NCBI GenBank assembly: GCA_043228905.1
Contig: JBHGNT010000016.1
Location: 9,052,001 to 9,116,000 of the forward strand
DNA from: Azolla caroliniana
Lineage: Eukaryota; Polypodiophyta
Direction: 5' to 3'
DNA length: 64,000 nt
This document shows positions 1-11,018 of the stretch, piece by piece (positions within the stretch are counted from its first letter, which is position 1; the number at the start of each line of letters is the position of its first letter). The translations under genes and the position numbers were made by a program. The notes beneath the pieces were generated by a model. The model had not been told where the DNA came from. It saw only the letters and a list, made by a program, of their open reading frames with translations, and ran no database searches.

Positions 1-51
1 TGGTTTATCAAAACTAGAGCACAACTACATTTTTATACTCAATCGCTAGTT

Positions 52-793
52 TTGCCATCCCTTAAGCCGTTCACCACGATTCCCTTGCTTAGCTCACCAC
101 AACTTAACAACCACATAATGCATACACAAGCTCATATAGAATCAACCATAGTACTGACTGCCGACATCCGCCGACTCTTGCGGGAATTCCTGACGTTATT
201 CCGCAAGACAACGACCACAACACAAATCAATTTGCCTGTTCAACATACAATCCCGACAGTCGTAGGGCAACCAATTCGGATGGCTGCCAGACAACGATCT
301 CCCTTGGATAATCAAAGGATCAATCAAGCAGTAAAAGACATGCTAGACAAGGACATTATAGAGCCATCAAATAGTGATTGGGTCTCAGAACCGCATTTGG
401 TGCACAAGGACGATGGCACCTTTTGTTTTTGCATTGATTTCCGTCCTTTGAATAAGGTTACCAAGCACGACCTATACCCGCTTCCGCGCATAGATGATTT
501 ATTGGATCAAGCCGGGAGGTTCAAATACTTCACATCATTAGACCTCACATCAGGCTATTAGCAGATTCCATTAAGCCCTACTGACAAACACAAAACTGCT
601 TTTAGGACGCAACATGGTTTATTTCAATTTAAAAGAATGCCTTTTGGCCTATCTGATGCTAGTAGCACTTTTCAAAGGATGGCGAATTCAACGACTTGAT
701 CCAAGAAGGAGTGGTACTAGTATACCTAGACGATATTTTGATTCATACACCAGAATGGGAACAACACGTCCACATTCTGAAGGAGGTTCTACA
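52..793 (+). pseudogene. Gyp-1 reverse transcriptase (broken)
   Basis: The translation from about 52 to 561 carries the N-terminal palm and fingers of a gypsy reverse transcriptase. Landmarks are a 'IIEPSNSDW' thumb-side motif, 'FCIDFRPLNKVTKHDLYPLPRID' type spacing, and 'FTSLDLTSGY', which holds the first catalytic Asp. A TAG at 559-561 stands where the family has Gln (C to T). After a frameshift near 690 the frame resumes with '[11 protein letters not shown]', the YxDD box in its gypsy form (YLDD). The enzyme would copy element RNA into cDNA inside virus-like particles, but this copy cannot make a full product. The start given is a frame opening, not a real initiation codon. Confidence 0.85.
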
Positions 794-863
794 TAGGATA
801 CATAAATACAACCTACAACTCCAATAGTAGATATGCCAATGGGGCGCTACTACATTAATATTC

Positions 864-1619
864 TTGGGTTTCATCATATCTACCACAGGAATCAGCATGG
901 ACCCTACCAAGATCAAGGCAATCACTGATTATCCACAGCCGGCAAATGTCAAGTCACTCCAAAGCTTCTTAGGTCTTGTCAACTTCTCTCTCCGGTTTGT
1001 CCCACAACTCGCAACCATCAAACAACCATTACGCCTCTTATTGAAGGACACACCATTCTCTTGGTCCAAGGCTTGCATAGAGAGTTTTCGACAAATCAAA
1101 AGAATCATTCAAGAAGCCACCCAATTAGCATTCCCGGATTTCAGCAAGACATTTTGCCTATAAACGAAATACAGGAATTGGTGTTGTTTTACTATAGCAC
1201 GATCACTCTGATAATTGGCGACCTATCACCTACATTAGCCGAGCTCTCACAAAGGCCGAACTGAACTACTCAACTACAGAAAAGGAATTCCTGGCAGTGG
1301 TTTGGGCCTTCCAAAAGTTTCACCCATATTTGCATGGGACCACAATTCAGGTTGAAACAGACCACCAACCCTTAGTATCATTGATACTCAAGAGCCATCC
1401 ACCGGGTCGTTTATTGTGTTGGGCATTAGCATTACAGGAATACAGATTCACCATGACCTACAGACGTGGCATCACTAATATAGTAGTTGATTCACTATCT
1501 CGCATAGAGCATCAGGCATCCCAGATCGATGTGCAGACCGAGCCGCCAATTTATCCACACCAAGTAGCCGAGCTTCAGCAGAAAGACCCGATGATTAGAG
1601 ACATTATCTTGTGTCTTTA
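864..1619 (+). pseudogene. Gyp-1 RT connection and RNase H (broken)
   Basis: Frame 864-1163 encodes the stretch typical after the gypsy RT palm ('GISMDPTKIKAI', 'LQSFLGLVNFSLRFV', 'LLKDTPFSW'). Frame 1297-1619 carries RNase H residues such as 'VETDHQPL' and the 'DSLSRIE' end. A frameshift between 1150 and 1300 separates the two parts. RNase H removes the RNA strand of the RNA/DNA hybrid during reverse transcription. The region is in pol order directly upstream of integrase, and is nonfunctional here because of the frame breaks. Confidence 0.8.
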
Positions 1620-1620
1620 G

Positions 1621-2100
1621 TGTGGACGAGATCAACATGTCAATCGCAACTTCATCATCATCAATAACATATTACACTTCGTCAATCAAGGACAACCCCC
1701 ACGACTTTATGTCCCAGAAGCGCTACGTTCAACATATTTGGAGTTCTATCACAACAACCAACTAGCCAGACACTTCGGTTTTCATAAATTATTACACCTT
1801 ATAAGATCTATATTCTATTGGCCCAAACTTCGCCATTCAATCTCTCGATTTCTACAAGCATGCCCGACATGCCAATCGATGAAAGTGCCACAACAAGCAT
1901 CCGGCATTCTACAACCTATCATAGTCAAGGAACCCTTTGAATTACTAGGTTGGGATCTAATGGGTTCCTTTCTAACTTCAATAAATGGTAATAAGTATAT
2001 TTTGGTCATGACAAAATATCTCACACATTGGTGTGAAGCAACCGCATTACCAGATGCCACAGCCAAATCGATGGCTCAAGCATTGCTTCACAAAGTAATC
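1621..2100 (+). pseudogene. Gyp-1 integrase, N-terminal part (interrupted by Cop-1)
   Basis: The frame shows the HHCC zinc-binding region ('FYHNN...HFGFHK...CPTCQSMK') followed by the start of the catalytic core ('WDLMGSF', 'KYILVMTKYLTHW'). The core is cut at base 2100 by the left LTR of Cop-1. The last 5 bases before the cut (TAATC) are repeated after the Cop-1 right LTR, where the same reading continues. Integrase would join element cDNA to the chromosome. Confidence 0.85.
2096..2100. other. Cop-1 target-site duplication, left copy (TAATC)
   Basis: TAATC precedes the left LTR and recurs at 7785-7789 directly after the right LTR. Removing Cop-1 plus one copy restores the Gyp-1 integrase reading frame. 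Confidence 0.95.
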
Positions 2101-2915
2101 TGTTGTGTAAAGGCGTCCCTCCTTGCGGGGGAGTCGGCCGAAAAGTCGACTTGAGTGTCGACTGGTCGAAATCGGTCTAAAAGCCGATTAGAGTCGAATC
2201 ACTGAAATCGGCCGAAAAACCGAATTACCGAATTTGGTCGAAATTCGGAAAGTAAAAGAATAGTTAGTTGCGAAGAACCGAATCGGGGGTTAGCTAATCG
2301 AATTCGGTGAGAGAGTCAAATTCGTACTCAGTCGAATAGACACACATATACATATACATATGTCTTCTACATTCAAAGAAGAAAATGACTTAGTATATAT
2401 ATGCTGACAGGCCTGGTAGTGCGCCTGTATGTGGGATAACTCACTAAGAGTGAAATAGTGAGAAAAGGGGAAAACCTACATAGCGTATGTGAGGGTGTGA
2501 GATATAGATATATGAGAGAAAAACGAGTAGTGTGTGTGTTGAAAATCTGAGAACGACTGGTTTTTTCTGCACAGTAGTGGTTGTGTAAGAGTATACGTAC
2601 TCAGAAGCAAAGTAAGAAGAAAAGAAGTGTGAAGCAAAAGAGAAAAAGATAGAGAAGCTTCGGAAGCTTCGGAAGGAATAGTCACCTGCGTGCTAGAGTT
2701 TGAAGAGCTTGACTGAAATCGTGGTTTCAGTACATGCTCATACCAAATCAGGTTTCATTGTTCTATGATTGTATTCTGTCATTTCTCATAGTGAAAGCTC
2801 TGTTCCGTGGTTTTTCCCTAAATCAGGGTTTTCCACGTAAATTGTGTGTTCTTTCTTATTTCCTGTTTGCGTCTAAGTTCAATTTCTGATTTCGAATCGG
2901 AGTGAAACTCTTTCA
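2101..2915 (+). repeat. Cop-1 5' LTR
   Basis: The LTR begins TGTTGTG and ends TTTCA and is matched over its full length by 6970-7784. The first ~250 bases are rich in diverged TCGAAATCGG-like units. A TATATATA box lies near 2393. It should supply the element's promoter and polyadenylation signals. Confidence 0.97.
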
Positions 2916-2918
2916 AAC

Positions 2919-2930
2919 TGGTATCAGAGC
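2919..2930 (+). other. Cop-1 primer-binding site (tRNA-iMet type)
   Basis: TGGTATCAGAGC lies 3 nt past the 5' LTR. It is complementary to the 3' end of plant initiator tRNA-Met, the usual primer of plant copia elements. Confidence 0.95.
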
Positions 2931-2941
2931 ATAGGTTCTAG

Positions 2942-5900
2942 ATGGAAGGGAGCGTGAGTGGCTTTCCTGGGATGATTGTCTTGAACTCACAAAACTATTC
3001 AGATTGGAAGATCAAAATGGAAGATCTCCTAATAGTAAAAGACTTGTATGAGCCTATAGAAAACAAGGATATACCAAAGGGGGTAATAGATTCGGAGTGG
3101 AGAATCCTAAATAGGAAGGCAGTGGCGACCATAAGACAATGTGTAGACATTAGTGTCCTACAACATGTAGCGAGTGACACAAATGCCTTCGAGCTATGGC
3201 ATAAGCTTTCCGCTCTCTATGAAAGGAAAAATGCCTTAAATAAGACCTTCTTGATGAGGAAGATAGTGAGACTGAAGTATGTAGACGGAGAGAGTATAGT
3301 AGAGCACATTAGTGCGTTTATGGGACTAGTGAATCAGTTAGCATCATCAAAGTTCCCATTAGATGATTGTATGCAGGCCACACTATTATTATGTACTCTA
3401 CCCGATAGTTGGGAAAACCTAATAGTAACACTCAACACTTCATGTAAAGAAGACAACTTATCCTTACAAGTAGTAAAAACGACTATTCTAAATGAAGAGA
3501 CAAGAAGAAAGGATAAAAGTGCTTTATCTCAATCGGAGGCTAATGTGACCCAAGAATTTAGTTGAGGTAGAAGAGAACATAGAAGTCTAGAAAATGGGGA
3601 TAGGTTTAGGTCGAAATCTAGAGGAAGACCTACATGTTTTTATTGTGGGAAGCCTGGCCACTTCCAAAAGAATTGTCGACACCTTAGGAAGGACAAAGGC
3701 ATGGCTGATGAGATCGAACCTAGAAAAATCTCCGATGATAAAAATACCTCAGCCATCGCAACTAGTGAGGAAGAGATGTTGTTCATATGTGAACAAGCTA
3801 GTGTGAATCTTGCAAGTGCTGAGAGCTCATGGGTAGTGGATTCCGGTGCATCATTTCACCTAACTCCCAAAAGAGAATGTTTCTCATCCTACACAACGGG
3901 TGACTATGGTCATGTAAAGATGGGAAATGACGGGGAATGCAAGATTGTGGGCATAGGAACTGTGTGCTTGCTAACATCTACAGGCTGCAGGTTAATGTTG
4001 AAGGATGTACGTCATGTTCCGGATGTCAGGTTGAACTTGATATCGGCTGGACGGCTAGACGATGAAGGGTACAACGGTGGCTTCCAAAATGGTTCATGGA
4101 AGTTCTGTAAAGGGAGCCTGATCGTGGCTCGAGCCCAAAAACAGAACACACTATATGTAATGCATGGGAAGTTGTGTCGAGAGGAAGCAAATGTAGTGGC
4201 TGGCTCAGATGGTGAGTTGTGGCATAAAAGGCTCGGACATATGAGTGAAAGGGGAATGCATATCCTTGCGGAAAAGGATTTCCTACCAGAGGTGAAAGGA
4301 GTACATTTGGAAAAGTGTGTGGATTGCCTGGCTGGAAAACAAAATAGAATAGCGTTTCACTCTAGGCCTCCAATGAGGAGAGAGCATGCCTTAGAGTTGG
4401 TTCACACCGATGTATGTTATGTTGATGCCCCATCTCATCGTGGAGGACAATACTTTGTCACATTTATTGATGACTTCAGTAGGAAAGTGTGGGCTTATGT
4501 GCTGGTGTCTAAAGATCAAGTGTTGTCGGTCTTTAAAGAGTTTCATGCCAGGGCAGAAAGAGAATCCGGACAGAAGCTGAAGGCTGTCCGGACAGATAAC
4601 GGTGGCGAATATAGAGGCCAATTTGAGATGTATTGCAAGACTCAAGGCATCAAACTTGAGTATACGGTGCCGAAGACACCTGAGCTAAATGGTCTAGCAG
4701 AAAGAATGAATCGAACCATAATGGAAAGGGTAAGAAGCATGTTGGCACATGCAAAATTGCCAAAATCATATTGGGCTGAAGCAATGTTGACGGTTGTTTA
4801 TCTCATAAACAGGTCTCCATCAGTGCCTTTGAAGGGGGATGTACCACAAAGAGTGTGAACAAGAAGAAATGTGTCTTATCAGCACTTAAAGGTGTTTGGA
4901 TGTTTGGCCTATGTACATGTTGCTAAAGATCAGAGGTCAAAACTGGACAACAAGTCCAAACCCTGTATATTCTTGGGGTACTCGGAAGACGAGTTCGGGT
5001 ACAGAATGTGGGATCTCCTTGACAAGAAATTGATAAGAAGTCGAGATGTCATATTCATGGAAGACAAGACAATCGAGGACTGGGAGCAACAAAGACCAGA
5101 GTCGTCTCCCAAATCGATCACTGCTATGGAGTCAATACTAGTCGATCCGACTCCCACACAACAATCGGCTAATGAAATTGAATTTGAGTCGGTCGACACC
5201 CAACAACAATCTGAGTCAGTCGACACCCAACATCTGACTGATACACACGAATTGGAGTCGGAAGATGAGTTGCTGGAAGAAAACGGCCATCAGCCAATTA
5301 TTGAAGGGAGAAGATATCCACGAAGACAAAGGAAGGTCTCTTCTAGATATCCAGCAAGTCAATATGTTCTCTTGACTGATGAAGGGGAACCAGAATGCTA
5401 TGAAGAGGCCATGACTGATGTACACAAGGAGAAATGGTATAATGCCATGCAAGAAGAAATGGATTCCTTGCATGAGAACCTAACTTATGAGCTGATGGAG
5501 TTGCCTGATGGTAAGAAGGCACTTAGAAACAAATGGGTCTACAAATTAAAGACTGGTGAAGATGGTAGTACACCCAGGTATAAGGCCCGTATCGTCGTAA
5601 AGGGTTTCCAACAGAAAAAGGGTGTTGACTTTGATGAGATTTTTGCCCCAGTTGTAAAAATGACCTCTATTCGGATTGTCTTGAGTATGGCCGCTAGTAT
5701 GAATCTTGAAATTGAACAACTAGATGTTAAAACAGCCTTCTTGCATGGTGAGCTAGAAGAGGAAATCTATATGCAACAACCGGAGGGCTTTGAGGTAAAA
5801 GGAAAAGAAAATCTCGTGTGTAGGTTGAAGAAAATCTTGTATGGTTTAAAGCAAGCTCCACGACAATGGTATAAGAAATTTGAGTCCTTCATGTTGGAAC

Positions 5901-6979
5901 ATGGATTCCACAAAACACAAGCTGATCATTGTGTATTTGTGAAAAGGTATAATGAGGGTGACTTTCTTATTCTGTTGTTGTATGTGGATGATATGTTGGT
6001 TGTTGGACAGGATGTCAAAAAGATTGCAAGCTTGAAGAAATCATTGAGCAAATCATTTGCCATGAAAGACTTAGGACCGGCAAAACAGATTTTGGGAATG
6101 CATATAGTCCGGGACAGGACTGAAAACTTGCTATGGCTGTCACAAGAGAAATATGTGACAAAAGTTTTGCAAAGGTTTAATATGTGCGATGCAAAATCAG
6201 TCGGATCTCCATTGCCAATGGACTGTAAGTTAAATTCAGGACAATGTCCGAAATCTGAGAAAGATAAGGCAGAGATGAGAAGAGTGTCGTATGCCTCTGC
6301 GGTTGGTAGCCTTATGTATGCTATGGTTTGCACAAGGCCGGACATTGCATTTGCTGTCGGGACAGTTAGTCGATACATGGGAAATCCTGGAAGGGAGCAT
6401 TGGGAAGCTGTGAAATGGATTCTTAGATACCTCAAAGGAACTTCGAATGTATGTCTTAGATATGGCTCCGGGAAACCTGTGCTAGAAGGTTTTACAGATT
6501 CTGACATGTCGGGTGATGTAGATTCTAGCCGATCCACATCAGGGTATGTGATGACGTATTCAGGGGGAACTGTGTCATGGCAATCAAGATTGCAAAAGGT
6601 TGTGGCTTTGTCTACCACCGAAGCTGAGTATATGGCTGCAGTGGAAGCCGGAAAAGAACTGATTTGGATGAGAGAGTTCTTGAATGAACTAGGATTGAAG
6701 CAAGACAAGTACTTACTTCATTGTGACAATCAAAGTGCTATCCATCTGGCTAAAAATGCTACCTACCACTCTCGTACAAAGCACATTCAAAGAAGGTACC
6801 ATTGGTTAAGAGAAAGAGTGGAAGAAAATGAGTTTGTTCTATCTAAGATCCCCACTGAAGAAAATGGCTCAGACATGCTCACAAAAATTTTGCCTATGGA
6901 AAAACTTGTTGCATGCTGGAATAAGATTGGCTTGGTTGGTTCTCCCCCTACAGGAGTGAAGGGGGAGTTTGTTGTGTAA
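2942..6979 (+). pseudogene. Cop-1 gag-pol polyprotein, one frame with two stops
   Basis: The ATG at 2942 opens a frame that runs to TAA at 6977-6979 (about 1,345 codons). In order it shows: a gag domain; a zinc knuckle 'CFYCGKPGHFQKNC' near 3635; protease 'WVVDSGASFHLT' near 3830; integrase with the HHCC region ('LWHKRLGHM...CVDCLAGKQ') and core ('HTDVCYVD', 'RTDNGGEYRG'); RT with 'LDVKTAFLHGELEEEIYMQQPEGF' type landmarks and 'LLYVDDMLVVG'; and RNase H ('GFTDSDMSGD', 'ALSTTEAEYMA'). The two in-frame stops are TGA at 3563-3565, where Arg (CGA) is expected, and TGA at 4856-4858, where Trp (TGG) is expected. Both are single transitions. The true stop lies inside the 3' LTR. The copy is dead as it stands but was very recently coding. 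Confidence 0.95.
6955..6969 (+). other. Cop-1 polypurine tract
   Basis: GTGAAGGGGGAGTT directly precedes the 3' LTR. It is the expected primer for plus-strand cDNA. It is also translated as the C-terminal residues VKGEF of the polyprotein. Confidence 0.9.
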
Positions 6980-7784
6980 AGGCGTCCCTCCTTGCGGGGG
7001 AGTCGGCCGAAAAGTCGACTTGAGTGTCGACTGGTCGAAATCGGTCTAAAAGCCGATTAGAGTCGAATCACTGAAATCGGCCGAAAAACCGAATTACCGA
7101 ATTTGGTCGAAATTCGGAAAGTAAAAGAATAGTCAGTTGCAAAGAACCGAATCGGGGGTTAGCTAATCGAATTCGGTGAGAGAGTCAAATTCGTACTCAG
7201 TCGAATAGACACACATATACATATACATATGTCTTCTACATTCAAAGAAGAAAATGACTTAGTATATATATGCTGACAGGCCTGGTAGTGCGCCTGTATG
7301 TGGGATAACTCACTAAGAGTGAAATAGTGAGAAAAGGGGAAAACCTACATAGCGTATGTGAGGGTGTGAGATATAGATATATGAGAGAAAAACGAGTAGT
7401 GTGTGTGTTGAAAATCTGAGAACGACTGGTTTTTTCTGCACAGTAGTGGTTGTGTAAGAGTATACGTACTCAGAAGCAAAGTAAGAAGAAAAGAAGTGTG
7501 AAGCAAAAGAGAAAAAGATAGAGAAGCTTCGGAAGCTTCGGAAGGAATAGTCACCTGCGTGCTAGAGTTTGAAGAGCTTGACTGAAATCGTGGTTTCAGT
7601 ACATGCTCATACCAAATCAGGTTTCATTGTTCTATGATTGTATTCTGTCATTTCTCATAGTGAAAGCTCTGTTCCGTGGTTTTTCCCTAAATCAGGGTTT
7701 TCCACGTAAATTGTGTGTTCTTTCTTATTTCCTGTTTGCGTCTAAGTTCAATTTCTGATTTCGAATCGGAGTGAAACTCTTTCA
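6970..7784 (+). repeat. Cop-1 3' LTR
   Basis: Same length and ends as the 5' LTR, with two visible differences, both transitions. The pol stop codon occupies LTR bases 8-10. Confidence 0.97.
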
Positions 7785-8516
7785 TAATCTTCCCTCATGG
7801 ATGCCCTCAACAACTTTTATCCGATCAGGGATCACAATTTCGCAGCGGGGTTCTTCAAGTGCTCAGCCATAGTTTGGGAATTAAGCAAGTGTTTACATCA
7901 CCCTATCATCCACAAACAAATGGTTTGACGGAACGCATGAATAAGACAATTAAACAGGTTATTTCAGCATATGTGGATCCGTTGCATCAGTCATGGGATC
8001 AAGTTTTGCCCTTCACCGTTCACGCATACAACACCTCGGTCCAAACATCCACCAAGATCAGCCCTTTTCGAGCTTTGTACGGCTACGACCCGCGCCTCCC
8101 ACCAAATTTCCATAACATCAAAGTGCAACCCCAAAAGAATGACGCAACTGAATGGTGTCTTCATCTCCAACTCCATCAACCACCGCTTCGACGTGCTCTC
8201 CAACACAATTTACGTATGGCACAACACAGACAAAAGAAATACTATGATGCATCTCATACGCCGATGGAACTACAGATTGGAGAGAGTGTCAGAGTTTATT
8301 ATCCAATCCGCAAGCCCGGACTCTGCAAATCCCTCATGCATCATTGGCTCGGGCCATACACAGCCACGGCACGCATTGGCACATAGACGTATCATTTGCG
8401 GCAGACAACCAATTCATCCGAAACAGTCACCCATATCAGTCGAATCAAGCGCATACCTTCAATTGATGCTCCCCCACGCTCGGATTGGGCCGCAACCAAA
8501 TGATGATTAGGCATTA
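7785..8516 (+). pseudogene. Gyp-1 integrase, C-terminal part
   Basis: After the right-hand target duplication the integrase core continues with 'LLSDQGSQF', 'SPYHPQTNGLTERMNKTIKQ' (including the catalytic Glu region) and 'FRALYGYDPRLPPN'. It ends with a basic C-terminal domain ('VRVYYPIRKPGLCKSL'). Codons become unclear after about 8386, where a stop and shift occur. Together with 1621-2100 this gives one integrase split by Cop-1. Confidence 0.85.
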
Positions 8517-8596
8517 TACAATCTAACCATAATTACAAGGTGTCCCCATAGTAAGAATGTACCACCATCGTTCACCCTTTTCTCAAAAGAGGGAGG

Positions 8597-8776
8597 TGTC
8601 ATATATGTATGACGTGGCAGTTCTTGAACCAAACTTATGGTCTGCCAAGATAGATAAACGGTTAGTTTAAGTAGGAACCAAGAACGCAAGTGATGTAATA
8701 AGATACTCTAAATAGAGATGCAAACCAGAGGCTGAGGCACTGGTTATTTTGGGTGAATCACTCTGAGTATTTTACA
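8597..8776 (+). repeat. Gyp-1 probable 3' LTR
   Basis: A purine tract ends at 8596 and is followed by TGTCATATATG, a normal LTR start. The stretch contains TGACGTGGCA, an ACGT-core site of the kind bound by plant bZIP factors, and a TAAATAG TATA-like box near 8710. A CA at about 8776 is the last plausible end before the simple-repeat block. The matching 5' LTR is outside the window, so the right limit is a guess. Confidence 0.45.
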
Positions 8777-8819
8777 ATATGTATACAAATCTTCATACTT
8801 ACAATTTACAAACGAGTTA

Positions 8820-10773
8820 CATATATGTATATACACATGCACACACACATAAATCAATTAGATATTACATAGCATATAATCCATACCTATTACACAATAT
8901 GTATACAAGTTTACACATACATATATAGATACATACATAGATATATTACATATGTACATACATATTCCACATATCACCATATATATAGATTATATTGGAC
9001 CATACAAACCACAATAGTTACATACGCGCGCGCACACACACACATTAGATATATGTATACTTACACATACATTGGATATATACATGCATATTGCGTATAT
9101 ATTACAAACATACATCCATATACGAGCCATATACATACTAAACATGAAAATATCCCAAAAATATACATACATATATACACATACATACATTCATACATTT
9201 ACATACATATGACCACCTTCACATACATACATTGGATATATACACATACATACATTCATACATTTACATACATATGACCACCTTCACATACATACATTGG
9301 ATATATACATACATATTATGCACGTATTACAAACACATTCATACTCATTGAATGATGTATATTGACATATACATATATGTATACACATACATACATTACA
9401 TATGTACATACATGTTCCACATATCACCATATATATACATACATATGCATGCAATGTTATAAGTTTTACAAACAGACATCTGCACACATAAATACATTAC
9501 ATACACATATATACATACATTACATATGTATATACATATCATCACCAACTACAATAAATACATATATACATGTACACATACATAAATATTACAAACAAAC
9601 ATCCAGACACTCATGTATGCATATATCCGACCATTGTTACACATACATACATTAATGATTACATACTACATATATACACATATGTACATTCATGCATGTA
9701 CATACATACATTGCATATGCATATATTACAATCACACACTCATATACATTGAATCATGTACATTGACATATGCATACACATATGTACATTCATACATGGA
9801 CATACCTATATTCATTTATACATGATACATATACATACATTAGATATATACTTAAATATTATGCACATATTACAATCACACATCCATACACATTGAATCA
9901 TGTACATTGTCATATGAATATATGCATACACATACATACATGCATCCGTACACATACACACACATACATATACACATACACACATACACACATATACACA
10001 TACATACATACGTACATATATACGTACATATATACATACATACATACATACATACATACATTACATATGGATATATGCATACACAACATACATTACATAT
10101 ATACATTCGTACATGGACATATATATATATATATATTCATTTATACATTGCTACATATACAGACACATATATACATTAGATATATACATAGTTATTATGC
10201 ACATATTACAATCACACATCCATACACATTGAATCATGTACATTTACATATGCATATATGCATACACATACATACATACATACATACATACATGACATAT
10301 GCATATATGCATACCCATATGTACATTCATACATGGACATACATATACATACACATACATACATATATTAGATATACACACACATACATACATATATATA
10401 TTACACATACACATACATACACATATTAGATATACACACACACATACATATATATATTACACATACACATACACATACACATACACATACATATTACAAA
10501 CAAACATCCACACACACATATATGCACATATGCATACACATACAAATATACATACATTACATATGTACATTCATACATGGGCATGCATATATTCATTTAT
10601 ACATTGCTACATGTATATACGTACTTATGGTTACAATGATACGTGTATAAATTTTACAAACATACACTCATACACATACATACATACATAACATATTGCA
10701 TATACACGTATGTACATTCATACATAGATAAATTACATATTATATATTAGATATATACACATATTATGTATGT

Positions 10774-10808
<35 letters not shown>

Positions 10809-11012
10809 TTCATACATTCATACATTCATACATACATACATACATTACATATTACATATTAGATATATAAATATATGTATGTATACATATATATATTCAT
10901 TCATACATACATACATTCATGCAAGCATACATATATTCATGCATTCAAATTTCATATATTCAGTCATTCATAGATACATACATTCATAGTCAACATAACA
11001 TTCATACATTCA
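8820..11012. repeat. ACAT/ATAC-rich simple-repeat and minisatellite block
   Basis: About 2.2 kb consists almost entirely of CATA, TACA and ATAT words. Higher-order copies are visible. A 65-bp unit holding CATATGACCACCTTCACAT occurs twice (GACCACC at 9211 and 9276). A segment with TACAATCACAC...TTGAATCATGTACAT recurs at 9727, 9871 and 10207 (steps of 144 and 336 bp). Long frames here have Tyr/His/Thr/Ile-only products and are artefacts of composition. I see no gene. Confidence 0.9.
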
Positions 11013-11018
11013 CACTTT

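Larger units (their letters stand above)
2101..7784 (+). mobile_element. Cop-1: nearly intact, very young Ty1/copia element (Tnt1-like)
   Basis: Two 815-bp LTRs (2101-2915 and 6970-7784) differ at only two positions by eye (2265 T versus 7134 C; 2272 G versus 7141 A). The 5-bp target duplication TAATC (2096-2100, 7785-7789) is perfect. A tRNA-iMet primer site, a single gag-pol frame in the copia order gag, protease, integrase, RT, RNase H, and a polypurine tract complete it. Only two premature stops interrupt the frame. It inserted into the integrase of Gyp-1. Confidence 0.97.
1..8776 (+). mobile_element. Gyp-1: degraded Ty3/gypsy element, 5' end off window, split by Cop-1
   Basis: The order reverse transcriptase, RNase H, integrase on the + strand defines a Ty3/gypsy pol. 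Gag and protease lie left of the window. The integrase frame is cut at base 2100 and resumes at 7790 after Cop-1 and its TAATC target duplication, so both halves belong to one element. A purine-rich tract (AAAAGAGGGAGG) before 8597 is followed by a TG-starting LTR-like stretch. Stops and frameshifts are scattered through pol, so the copy is dead. The right limit is approximate because the other LTR is outside the window. Confidence 0.85.

Noticed and set aside
2476-2685. 69-codon - strand frame in the Cop-1 LTR, repeated identically in the other LTR
   Set aside because: It recurs only because the LTRs are identical; no conserved features.
5926-6708. 260-codon frame antisense to the Cop-1 reverse transcriptase
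   Set aside because: It is the shadow of the RT-RNase H frame; composition and lack of any domain fit an antisense artefact.
8990-10691. Many overlapping open frames (up to 219 codons) on both strands
   Set aside because: The products are only Tyr, His, Thr, Ile and Cys repeats produced by ACAT-type simple sequence; no start context or domain.
8820-11012. CRISPR-like array of regularly spaced repeats
   Set aside because: Repeats are simple-sequence words without unique spacers, and no Cas-like gene is present.
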